Positions 25,339 through 30,571 of a stretch of DNA of 30,571 bases are shown here, piece after piece. The notes beneath the pieces were generated by a model that ran no database searches, was not told where the DNA came from, and saw nothing but the letters and a program-made list of their open reading frames with translations. Every line of letters begins with the position of its first letter. Positions within the stretch are counted from its first letter, which is position 1. The stretch is taken from positions 1 through 30,571 of IMG/VR virus record IMGVR_UViG_3300036770_002962; one strand, 5' to 3'. This DNA comes from a virus. The position numbers and the translations under genes are program-made.

Positions 25339-25506
25339 CTATTTCCCCTTTTTCTTGGCGGGTTTAGCCGTCTTGGCTGCGGCTCTGAAGGCTGCCGCGG
25401 TGGGGGCGCCCTTCGTTCCCGGCGTCCGCATCTTTTCACCTGAGCCTGCCGCTATGCGCTCGCGCTTCGCGTGAATGTTTGCATACAGTCCTGGTTTGCT
25501 TGCCAT
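25339..25506 (-). CDS. Small basic phage protein, GLYANIHAKR type (55 aa)
   Basis: The ATG at 25506, with GGGGAG about six bases before it, opens 55 codons: MASKPGLYANIHAKRERIAA then GSGEKMRTPGTKGAPTAAAF and a Lys/Ala-rich end. The GLYANI-x-AKRxRIAAGSGEKMRxPGxKGAPTAxAF pattern is common in many tailed phages but has no assigned role. It stands in a run of small basic genes. Confidence 0.8.
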   Translation of the reverse strand: MASKPGLYANIHAKRERIAAGSGEKMRTPGTKGAPTAAAFRAAAKTAKPAKKKGK

Positions 25507-25507
25507 G

Positions 25508-25918
25508 TTACTCCCCCAGCTCAATCACCCACGGGCGCGGGATTTCCGCCTCATGGTAATCGTGTCCAATCCACAAATCAATCACGACTTGTTGGCGATC
25601 CTCCAGCAAGATCGCCACGCACCGCGGCCATGTCCTGGTCGGCTTGTAATTGCCCCGGAATGCGGCCGTCCACATCTCCGCAACGGCATGGCGGGCGGCC
25701 TCCTCGATCAGGTGTTGAGCGTGGCGGCGTTTGGTTTTTCCGAGGTCCAATTCTTTAATTGTTTCAGTGACATGCGCCACGATTGCCAGGATGAATTCAT
25801 CGTCGATCATATGGGGGTAGAAAAGAACCTGAGATACGCGAGGGCCTGCCGCGAACAGGAGGCCCAACAAGGAAAACGCTACGACGCACGCGACTGGGAT
25901 CAAAATGTAATCTGGCAT
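25508..25918 (-). CDS. Hypothetical protein with one N-terminal membrane span
   Basis: The 136-residue product begins with a hydrophobic segment over residues 4-24 that looks like an uncleaved membrane anchor. The rest is soluble, helical then strand-like. GGAG lies eight bases before the ATG at 25918 and directly after the twin hairpins at 25941-26018, so its translation might be affected by them. It shares no motif that I know. Confidence 0.65.
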   Translation of the reverse strand: MPDYILIPVACVVAFSLLGLLFAAGPRVSQVLFYPHMIDDEFILAIVAHVTETIKELDLGKTKRRHAQHLIEEAARHAVAEMWTAAFRGNYKPTRTWPRCVAILLEDRQQVVIDLWIGHDYHEAEIPRPWVIELGE

Positions 25919-25940
25919 GGGCCGGGCTCCAGAAAAGGAA

Positions 25941-25970
25941 GCGGCCTCCCCGGGAAGCTAGGGAGGCCGC
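25941..25970 (-). terminator. Hairpin A, terminator-like on the minus strand
   Basis: GCGGCCTCCC (25941-25950) and GGGAGGCCGC (25961-25970) form a perfect ten-pair stem with a ten-base loop. On the minus strand it is followed by TTCCTTTTCT, an imperfect U-rich tract, which is consistent with an intrinsic terminator or attenuator for leftward transcription. Confidence 0.6.
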
Positions 25971-25973
25971 GAG

Positions 25974-26018
25974 CCCGCGTCGGCATAGCAGGTTGGGGGG
26001 GCTATGGGCCGACGCGGG
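25974..26018 (-). other. Hairpin B: 11-pair stem with a 5-pair inner stem
   Basis: CCCGCGTCGGC (25974-25984) pairs with GCCGACGCGGG (26008-26018). Inside, ATAGC (25985-25989) pairs with GCTAT (26001-26005), with a GG bulge, around an 11-base G-rich loop. Only three bases separate it from hairpin A. No ORF of note covers it. Confidence 0.6.
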
Positions 26019-26044
26019 ATGTCTAGGTTATAGCCTCGGAAACG

Positions 26045-26431
26045 TCAAGAATTGGTTTCCGCCTCAGCGATCTCGGCGGTCGAATTTGAGATCCAAAAGG
26101 GTTTCCAACCAACCGCCGCATCCTTGACGATCTCGTCCACCGCCTCGTTCACCTCCTCGATCGCCTGCACAATAGGCTCTTGCTGGGGCTCTGAGGGGGT
26201 CTCTGTGAGCGCGGCGGGCTCGTCCGCTACGTGGGTAGCCTCCGGTGCTGCAATCACTTCTGCGATCATGCTAGCGCCTTCCAGCGCTCTTACCGCGCTT
26301 TCCAGTTCCCAGATGGCGCAATTGGCCTCCCCGAGCTGCGTTGTGAGGGCTGCAATGTCCGCGTTCACGCGATCGCGGGCGTGCACCGCCAAGGCGTGCC
26401 GCTCGCGAAGTTCGTTCAACAAAGTCGTCAT
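26045..26431 (-). CDS. Hypothetical acidic coiled-coil protein
   Basis: The 128-residue product has a heptad-like helix over residues 1-52 (LLNELRERHALAVHARDRV, then LTTQLGEANCAIWELESAV), an acidic Glu/Pro/Ala linker, a short second helix (IVQAIEEVNEAVDEIVKDA) and a short end. AGGAAGG lies about eight bases before the ATG, a strong site. I do not recognise a family. It is the last gene before the twin hairpins. Confidence 0.7.
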   Translation of the reverse strand: MTTLLNELRERHALAVHARDRVNADIAALTTQLGEANCAIWELESAVRALEGASMIAEVIAAPEATHVADEPAALTETPSEPQQEPIVQAIEEVNEAVDEIVKDAAVGWKPFWISNSTAEIAEAETNS

Positions 26432-26461
26432 GGTAAAACCTTCCTGTTTGTGTGGGTTACG

Positions 26462-26860
26462 TTAAAACATCCGTCCCCCGAGGGGGAGGGCTCGTGGCTG
26501 GGCGGGTCCTGAGCGGACGCGCGCCTCGCATTCCGGGCAGTAATTTTTTCCAACTGCGGTGTTCTGCAAGCACTGACTGGCCTGCCCCTCAATAATCCGC
26601 CAATACTGGCAAACCGTGTTCCGCGCGGGCTTGCGCGACCATGAGGACACAACGTGGTGGCGCACATGGGGAACATAGGTTTTTTCCGAGCCGGGGATCC
26701 CGACCTTGCGCTTTTCCTGCGCCAGGCATGAACTGACATATTTGGCCTCGCACCCCACGTTCTTGGCGATTTGCCAGACGGGTTGATATGGGTCCGCCTC
26801 ATGCTGGGCTATGATCAGGGCCTTGACGCTTGGCCGCCCGTAACCGCTTTCACCGCTCAT
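26462..26860 (-). CDS. HTH plus four-cysteine zinc protein (GcrA-like)
   Basis: The ATG at 26860 overlaps the RusA stop by ATGA and gives 132 residues; the longer frame to 26941 is unlikely. Residues 11-50 read as a helix-turn-helix (PVWQIAKNVGCEAKYVSSCL). Near the end Cys84, Cys97, Cys108 and Cys111 form C-x12-C-x10-C-x2-C with a GKNYCPEC segment. The combination and the C...C....G.xYC pattern recall the alphaproteobacterial cell-cycle regulator GcrA, which some phages carry. Sequence resemblance is loose, so an unrelated zinc-ribbon regulator of late genes is an alternative. Confidence 0.65.
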   Translation of the reverse strand: MSGESGYGRPSVKALIIAQHEADPYQPVWQIAKNVGCEAKYVSSCLAQEKRKVGIPGSEKTYVPHVRHHVVSSWSRKPARNTVCQYWRIIEGQASQCLQNTAVGKNYCPECEARVRSGPAQPRALPLGGRMF

Positions 26861-27291
26861 TCGATCGTGCTCCCCTGTACCGTGATTTGAACCCGCCCCT
26901 TCGCGATCTTGCCCGACCAGTAGGCGGAAACTCCTACGCAATTGCGATCATCGTCCGTGATCTGGCCTGCGAGCAGGTCCAGAATGGGCTTGATCCTGTT
27001 ATCAATATCGCTCGTCGCTGTGGGCCGCCCGGCCAGGATCTGCACCCGGTAAGGCCCGGAAATCCGGCCCGGCCTCTGGGCCATCATCTCCACGAGCGAG
27101 CGGGCGCGCCAGCGCATGTAGGCCTGGGATTTTACCCGCCCGCCCCGGACGTTGTTGAGGAAAAGATTGTTCACGCTCGGGCAAAGATCCAGCTCCAAAA
27201 CCACCGGCGCGCTGGCCTCAGCCTCGGGAACGTAATCCGGGATTGCGTAGTCCCCGAGCCCCGCGCGGCCCAATTTCGGTTTATCCGTCAA
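26857..27291 (-). CDS. rusA: RusA-family Holliday junction resolvase
   Basis: The 144-residue product carries the RusA core: PSVNNLFLNN near 38-47, then Asp95-Ile-Asp97-Asn-Arg-Ile-Lys101 with Asp105 and a DDDRN block at 113-117. By comparison with E. coli RusA the Asp pair, the Lys and the later Asp are the metal and catalytic residues and all are kept. Family knowledge: a dimeric endonuclease that resolves branched DNA before packaging. It is coupled by ATGA on both sides, upstream to the replication gene and downstream to the HTH-zinc gene. Confidence 0.9.
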   Translation of the reverse strand: MTDKPKLGRAGLGDYAIPDYVPEAEASAPVVLELDLCPSVNNLFLNNVRGGRVKSQAYMRWRARSLVEMMAQRPGRISGPYRVQILAGRPTATSDIDNRIKPILDLLAGQITDDDRNCVGVSAYWSGKIAKGRVQITVQGSTIE

Positions 27292-27908
27292 GACAGCTCC
27301 TCCAGTTTGAGCGCCAATGCGCGCCGGGGCTTGGTTCTTTCTTCAAGGCGCGCCAACAATTCCGTCCAAGTCGGGAACCAATGCCCGCGCCAGCCGGTGA
27401 CCGTGTCGCGAACAATATCGCCCGGAAAGGTTAAGCAACCGCGAATATAGATTTGGCTCATGAGATCAAAATCGGATTGGTTCCGCTGCTGGTAATTCAT
27501 GGCGAGGCTTAGCGCCGTGATCCATTTCGCCACCCATTCCTTGCCCGCTGGGAGGAGGGCTTGTGCGACCATTTTCTTAGCCCCTTGCAGGTCTTGCGGC
27601 CCCTCCAAACGGGACAATTTCGCCCCGATGAAAACGTCCTTCCAGGTCGAGGCGCCCGTTTTGGGGTCCACGGGGAACGTCATCCGGGTCTTCCAGGAGA
27701 CCTCCAGCCCGCATGAACGCAGCCGCGAGACTAGGTCTTTCGTGTTGGCCTCCGGATCCGCTGCGACCATTGCGCGAGGCATTTCGGTTTCGGATGATCT
27801 GACCAGATCCGTTCCGGATCCAGTTCCGCCACGTTGCACGCCAGTCGGCTTTGACGCCTCGGCTTCCGCCTTGAGCGATCCAGTGATCGCGGAACTTATC
27901 GGCTTCAT
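27288..27908 (-). CDS. Replication-region protein overlapping the DnaT-like gene
   Basis: The ATG at 27908 has GAGGAG seven bases upstream and gives 206 residues, 332 bp of which overlap another coding frame; later ATGs at 27782 and 27770 lack a ribosome site. The first 50 residues are low-complexity. The last 60 residues (YIRGCLTFPGDIVRDTVTGW, then HWFPTWTELLARLEERTKPRR) show a pattern I associate with phage replication-associated proteins of Rhizobiales and relatives (LxxYPxDvv...W...WFPtwaEL..le...R). The biochemical role is unknown; a helicase loader or replisome partner is a guess. It is coupled to rusA by ATGA. Confidence 0.75.
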   Translation of the reverse strand: MKPISSAITGSLKAEAEASKPTGVQRGGTGSGTDLVRSSETEMPRAMVAADPEANTKDLVSRLRSCGLEVSWKTRMTFPVDPKTGASTWKDVFIGAKLSRLEGPQDLQGAKKMVAQALLPAGKEWVAKWITALSLAMNYQQRNQSDFDLMSQIYIRGCLTFPGDIVRDTVTGWRGHWFPTWTELLARLEERTKPRRALALKLEELS

Positions 27909-28410
27909 GGTTGATCTCCTCTGCGGTCAGATATTCCCCGTTTGGGGTACGGTATTGGTAAGCCTCTGACGCCCAGTCCTCGGGGAGGGTCCAGTTTTCG
28001 GGTAAACGGGAGCCCCGTTCGCTCGATTTGCGGCGCGTTTTCGAATTTTCGCCAAAACTATTTTGGGGAGAGGGGGGGATTATAGGGGGGGAGAAGGGGA
28101 TAGAGTTAGGGGGTGTGGGGGGAAGAGAAAGGGGAAGAGGGGGGGAACAAGGGGGGGGGAGGGTTGTCCCGTGACCGTCACGTGACTGTCCCGTGACCGT
28201 CACGTGACCGTCACGTGACGTGTCGTCTTGCGGTGTTTCCTTGGGCTCCGCCTGCCGCTTTTCCCTGGACTTGCGCTTGCGTTCCTTCGCCGCTTCACGG
28301 ATCTCCGCGAGGCGCGTGCTTTGAGCCTCCACTGCCTCGATGGCGATTGCGATCACTTCCGGGGTAGCCCCGGCCTCAGCCAGACGGCGCACAAGATCGG
28401 CAATCGTCAT
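27577..28410 (-). CDS. Replication protein with DnaT/YdaU-like C-terminal domain
   Basis: The 277-residue product starts at ATG 28410, overlapping the HTH stop (ATGA). A helical N-terminus (1-60, ending in a basic stretch) is followed by a Pro-rich linker (about 85-125), then the domain RGSRLPENWTLPEDW, then EINHEADKFRDHW, then KADWRATWRNWIRN (about 132-185). This C-terminal domain is common in phage replication initiator or helicase-loader proteins after various N-terminal modules. The last 90 residues are overlapped by the next gene. The linker DNA contains 11-bp iterons and a G-rich tract, which may be the origin. The likely role is initiation or helicase loading, by analogy. Confidence 0.8.
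   Translation of the reverse strand: MTIADLVRRLAEAGATPEVIAIAIEAVEAQSTRLAEIREAAKERKRKSREKRQAEPKETPQDDTSRDGHVTVTGQSRDGHGTTLPPPCSPPLPLSLPPTPPNSIPFSPPIIPPSPQNSFGENSKTRRKSSERGSRLPENWTLPEDWASEAYQYRTPNGEYLTAEEINHEADKFRDHWIAQGGSRGVKADWRATWRNWIRNGSGQIIRNRNASRNGRSGSGGQHERPSLAAAFMRAGGLLEDPDDVPRGPQNGRLDLEGRFHRGEIVPFGGAARPARG
28065..28163 (+). repeat. G-rich homopurine tract, G-quadruplex potential
   Basis: On the plus strand, about 100 bases hold at least eight runs of four or more G separated by short A/T/GA spacers, nearly without pyrimidines. On the minus strand this codes the Pro-rich linker of the replication protein. The left flank (28032-28064) is AT-richer. It stands directly beside the 11-bp iterons. 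Confidence 0.75.
28171..28215. repeat. Four tandem 11-bp dyad iterons inside the replication gene
   Basis: GTGACCGTCAC occurs at 28171-28181, 28193-28203 and 28204-28214, with a variant GTGACTGTCCC at 28182-28192 and the start of a fifth unit after 28214. Each unit is a dyad (GTGAC-C-GTCAC), and each junction makes the palindrome GTCACGTGAC. The period of 11 is not a multiple of three, so the coding sequence alone does not explain it. Confidence 0.8.
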
Positions 28411-28625
28411 CTCCTCGCCCTCCCCTTCGCCGCCGTCCTGAATATGTCCGGGCGTACGATTTCCTTGGGGATGCCAAGTCGCCGCTCAATCTCCACGGCC
28501 CGTCCGAGCGGGATCACTCCCCTACGCTTCCAGGCGCTCACGGTCGCAACTGGGATTTCCAGCGCCCGCGCTAGCTGCGTCGGGCCGCCAAACAGGCGAG
28601 TAAAAAGTTCTTCTGAAATCACCAT
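28407..28625 (-). CDS. Cro/CI-type helix-turn-helix regulator (YdaS-like)
   Basis: The 72-residue product has the sequence GGPTQLARALEIPVATVSAW followed by KRRGVIPLGRAVEIERRLG, a clear helix-turn-helix with the recognition helix TVSAWKRRG at about 28-36, as in YdaS or Cro-like phage regulators. AGAGG lies six bases before the ATG. It is divergent from the ERF gene across a region with a perfect palindrome, where it most likely binds. It is coupled by ATGA to the replication gene. It may be a Cro/antitoxin-like switch protein, though no partner repressor is in the window. Confidence 0.85.
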   Translation of the reverse strand: MVISEELFTRLFGGPTQLARALEIPVATVSAWKRRGVIPLGRAVEIERRLGIPKEIVRPDIFRTAAKGRARR

Positions 28626-28761
28626 CCTGCACCTCTTTCCGCGCCCTTAACTCGCTTTCGTGCAAAAGGCAACAAAATAATTTACCATAAGCGCTTGCAT
28701 GGTCTGTTGCATTATGCAACAAGAATTGCAACACGAAATTGCAACACGAAAGGGAAGCAAT
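28626..28761. promoter_or_regulatory. Divergent control region: palindrome and TGCAACA repeats
   Basis: The 136-bp gap between the divergent HTH and ERF genes is more AT-rich than the genes. TGTTGCAT-T-ATGCAACA is a perfect 17-bp palindrome at 28705-28721. Its right half ATGCAACA is repeated as TTGCAACA at 28726 and 28739, inside two tandem copies of a 15-bp block AATTGCAACACGAAA at 28724-28738 and 28737-28751. AGGGAA at 28751-28756 is the ERF ribosome site. Promoter boxes cannot be placed with confidence. Confidence 0.7.
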
Positions 28762-29334
28762 ATGAAACACGAAACACTGTCCGCCGCACTGGCCGCCGCT
28801 CAGGCTGTTATGCCTCCGGTCGTCAAGGACCGGGTCGCCAAAATCGGCCCCGGTCGCGAATACCGCTATGCGGACCTTGCGACGATCTTGGCCACCGTCC
28901 GCCCTGTCCTGGGCGCGCACGGCTTGGCCCTTACCCAGCGCACGCAGATCAGGGGCGATGCTATCGTCCTGCTTACAGAGCTGCGCCACGCCAGCGGCGA
29001 GGTCCTCGACTCAGAGTATCCCGTCGCCGCGATCGGCATTAAACATCAGGACATGGGCGGCGCCCTTACCTACGCCCGCCGATATGCGCTCTGCGGCCTG
29101 ATTGGCATTGCCGCCGACGAGGACGATGACGGGGCGACGGCCCCTGCCCCTGTGCCGGTTCGCGAGCCTGCGATCTCTGCCGATCAGGCGCTTGAGATCA
29201 ATGACATGCTTAATGAACTGGGCGCAAACCGCGCGGCGTTTCTTAAGTGGGCGCAGGCTGACAGCGTCGAGCAGATCCCGGCCCGTAAATATGAGGCTGT
29301 TATCAATAAACTCTCAGCCAAGCGGGGGGCGTGA
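28762..29334 (+). CDS. erf: ERF-family single-strand annealing protein
   Basis: The ATG at 28762, after AGGGAAGCA, is preferred to an earlier in-frame ATG at 28699 that would lie inside the operator. The 190 residues show the ERF core: REYRYADLATILATVRPVL, HGLALTQRT, LTELRHASGEVLDSEYPV, QDMGGALTYARRYALCGLIG and DEDDDG. Family knowledge: Erf-type proteins form rings on single-stranded DNA and anneal complementary strands, often paired with a 5'-3' exonuclease, which is found downstream. A short C-terminal helical tail follows. The stop overlaps the next start (TGATG). Confidence 0.93.
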   Translation: MKHETLSAALAAAQAVMPPVVKDRVAKIGPGREYRYADLATILATVRPVLGAHGLALTQRTQIRGDAIVLLTELRHASGEVLDSEYPVAAIGIKHQDMGGALTYARRYALCGLIGIAADEDDDGATAPAPVPVREPAISADQALEINDMLNELGANRAAFLKWAQADSVEQIPARKYEAVINKLSAKRGA

Positions 29335-29957
29335 TGACTGTGGAAATCAAACACCGTTTCACGGGCGCGGTTCTGCACACCGTCCAGGCCGACACGCTAC
29401 GCGGGGCGGACCTGAACGGAACGGACCTAGGCGGGGCGGACCTAAGCGGGGCAAACCTGCGCGGGGCGCACCTGAGCGGGGCGGATTTGCGCGAGGCAAA
29501 ACTGAGCGAGGCAAACCTGCGCGGGGCGTACCTGCGCGGGGCGGATCTGCGCGGAGCGGATTTGATCGGGGCGGACCTCCGCGGGGTAAATTTGCGCGGG
29601 GCGAACTTGTACGGAGCGAACCTGCGCGACGCGGACCTGAGCGGGGCGGACCTGTACGAAGCGAACCTGTGCGGGGCGAACTTGTACGGAGCGGATTTGG
29701 GCGGGGCGAACCTGCGCGAAGCGGTTATCAATGCTAACAAGCTTGATCGGATACTCGCCCGCGCCACGCGGGTCAGCGATAATCACGAGTTCTTCCTCTT
29801 CGCGCTCCAAGACGGCCCGCCGAAGATAAAAGCCGGTTGCCGCTGGATGACGATTGACGATTACCGCGCCCATGTCGCCACTAATTATCCCAGAGCGTGC
29901 AAGGCGCGGGAAACGCTGAACATTCTTAATTATTTCGAGGCTTGCATACATGACTGA
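29334..29957 (+). CDS. Pentapeptide-repeat protein with C-terminal soluble domain
   Basis: The ATG at 29334 overlaps the ERF stop; a GTG at 29331 is another possible start. The first 20 residues are ordinary. About 22 pentapeptides of type [DN]-L-x-x-A follow (residues 22-133), which should fold as a right-handed square beta-helix. The last 70 residues form a separate domain (HEFFLFALQDGPPKIKAGCR, then RAHVATNYPRACKARETLNI) seen behind pentapeptide repeats in other phages. Some of these proteins mimic DNA or inhibit gyrase; whether this one does is unknown. It sits between recombination genes, so a DNA-related role is possible. The DNA shows a 15-bp periodicity. Confidence 0.9.
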   Translation: MTVEIKHRFTGAVLHTVQADTLRGADLNGTDLGGADLSGANLRGAHLSGADLREAKLSEANLRGAYLRGADLRGADLIGADLRGVNLRGANLYGANLRDADLSGADLYEANLCGANLYGADLGGANLREAVINANKLDRILARATRVSDNHEFFLFALQDGPPKIKAGCRWMTIDDYRAHVATNYPRACKARETLNILNYFEACIHD

Positions 29958-29988
29958 TTTCACCGCTTATTATTGCGAGGCTTGCATA
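29936..29988 (+). repeat. Duplicated ribosome-site sequence, 40 bp apart
   Basis: CGAGGCTTGCATA occurs at 29936-29948 and 29976-29988. In each copy GAGG lies before an ATG: 29950 for the mini-ORF and 29988 for the exonuclease. In the coding frames both copies read E-A-C-I. Confidence 0.75.
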
Positions 29989-29991
29989 TGA
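29950..29991 (+). CDS. 13-residue mini-ORF (leader-like) before the exonuclease
   Basis: ATG 29950 follows GAGG by nine bases and opens 13 codons, MTDFTAYYCEACI, before TGA at 29989. Its start overlaps the pentapeptide stop by eight bases and its stop overlaps the exonuclease start (ATGA). It could be a coupling peptide or a remnant of a duplication. Expression is not shown by sequence alone. Confidence 0.35.
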   Translation: MTDFTAYYCEACI

Positions 29992-30571
29992 GTGACCTAA
30001 CACTCGTCCAAGGCTCACCGGAGTGGTTGCACGCACGCCTAGGCAAAGTCACCGCCTCCCGCGTGGCCGACATTGTGGCGCGCACAAAGACAGGCTATTC
30101 CGCCTCCCGCGCTACCTACCGCGCCCAGCTCGTGTGCGAGCGCCTGACTGGGCTTCCGCAGGACAGCTTTAGCTCTCCCGCCATGGACTGGGGCCGCGAG
30201 CAGGAAAGCAATGCCCGCGCGGCCTATGAATTCGAGACAGGCCGCACCGTCGATCTGGTCGGGTTTGTTTCTCATCCCTCTTATACCATGGCAGGCGCAT
30301 CCCCGGACGGCCTCATCGGCCAGGATGGGCTTATTGAGATCAAGTGTCCTAACACCGCAACGCACATCGAGACGCTGCTCGGGAAGGCAGTTCCCGGAAA
30401 GTATGTGGCGCAGATGCAGTGGCAAATGGCTTGCACGGGCCGCCAGTGGTGCGACTTTGTCTCATACGATCCGCGCCTGCCTGGACACCTTCAGCTCGCC
30501 ATTTACCGGATGGAAAGGGATCCCGCGCATATTGAGGATCTCAATCGCGCCGTGGGCGAGTTCCTCGCCGA
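29988..30571 (+). CDS. YqaJ/lambda-exonuclease-type nuclease, 3' end cut by window
   Basis: The ATG at 29988 opens a frame that runs off the right edge after 194 codons. The N-terminus QGSPEWLHARLGKVTASRVA matches the first motif of the YqaJ/lambda Exo family. WGREQESNARAAYE follows near 68-81. The catalytic set is Asp107 in SPDGLI and Glu117-x-Lys119 in LIEIKCPN, then YVAQMQWQMACTG. Family knowledge: processive 5'-3' digestion of double-stranded DNA to give 3' overhangs for the annealing protein, here ERF. All active-site residues in the visible part are present. Confidence 0.92.
   Translation, partial: MSDLTLVQGSPEWLHARLGKVTASRVADIVARTKTGYSASRATYRAQLVCERLTGLPQDSFSSPAMDWGREQESNARAAYEFETGRTVDLVGFVSHPSYTMAGASPDGLIGQDGLIEIKCPNTATHIETLLGKAVPGKYVAQMQWQMACTGRQWCDFVSYDPRLPGHLQLAIYRMERDPAHIEDLNRAVGEFLA

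Noticed and set aside
25338-25439. Longer start for the DUF6321-like gene
   Set aside because: The extra 34 residues are Arg/Pro-rich antisense-like sequence over the neighbouring gene; the family begins at MAKK.
26857-26941. Longer start for the HTH-zinc gene (to 26941)
   Set aside because: It would overlap rusA by 85 bp, while the ATG at 26860 has ATGA coupling.
28171-28215. CRISPR or simple-repeat interpretation of the 11-bp units
   Set aside because: No spacers; the dyad symmetry and position in a replication gene fit iterons better.
29400-29730. CRISPR-like periodic repeats
   Set aside because: The 15-bp period has no spacers and encodes pentapeptides.
29102-29963. Repetitive frames on both strands opposite or beside the pentapeptide gene
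   Set aside because: They reflect the 15-bp DNA repeat read in other frames; only the [DN]Lxx A frame gives a known fold.
1-30571. tRNA, rRNA, integrase or transposase
   Set aside because: None was recognised on either strand; absence by eye is not proof for short RNAs.

Overview
The window is a contiguous piece of a short-tailed (P22-like podovirus) phage or prophage genome. Its GC content is fairly high, and its small accessory proteins are of types I associate with phages of Alphaproteobacteria: an ERF annealing protein, a GcrA-like zinc protein, and two GRPKGS or RGRPPK-type basic proteins. The host assignment is inference. No tRNA, rRNA, integrase, transposase or CRISPR array is visible, so the sequence does not settle whether the phage is temperate.

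Almost everything is packed on the minus strand, with ATGA, TAATG or 1-2 nt junctions, and is best read from right to left. From about 28625 the block runs: small HTH regulator, replication protein with a DnaT/YdaU-like C-terminal domain, a second replication-associated protein overlapping it by 332 bp, RusA resolvase, and an HTH plus zinc (GcrA-like) protein. A group of small accessory proteins follows, then the packaging and head genes: small terminase candidate, TerL, portal, scaffold, coat. Next come a small post-capsid protein, a glycosyltransferase, a gp4-like adaptor, small proteins, an S74-chaperone tail fiber, small lysine-rich proteins, a gp10-like tail hub, a coiled-coil protein, a beta-rich protein and a GNAT. 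Three ejection proteins, a tailspike with a right-handed beta-helix, and a lysis region close the block. The lysis region holds a coiled-coil membrane protein and a GH24 endolysin running off the left edge.

Two stretches run the other way. At 28762-30571 a rightward recombination operon encodes ERF, a pentapeptide-repeat protein, a 13-codon mini-ORF and a YqaJ/lambda-type exonuclease (cut by the right edge). It diverges from the HTH gene across a control region with a perfect 17-bp palindrome and tandem repeats. At about 5300-6198 a lone rightward gene for a four-helix membrane protein, with its own promoter candidate and a strong terminator, interrupts the virion operon between the largest ejection protein and the tailspike; this looks like a moron.

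The most interesting non-coding or dual-use signals are: four tandem 11-bp dyad iterons next to a roughly 100-bp G-rich tract inside the replication gene (candidate origin); six CAATAT/ATATTG motifs in 90 bp just upstream of the small terminase gene (candidate pac or operator); two adjacent long hairpins at 25941-26018; and the 332-bp out-of-frame overlap of two replication genes.
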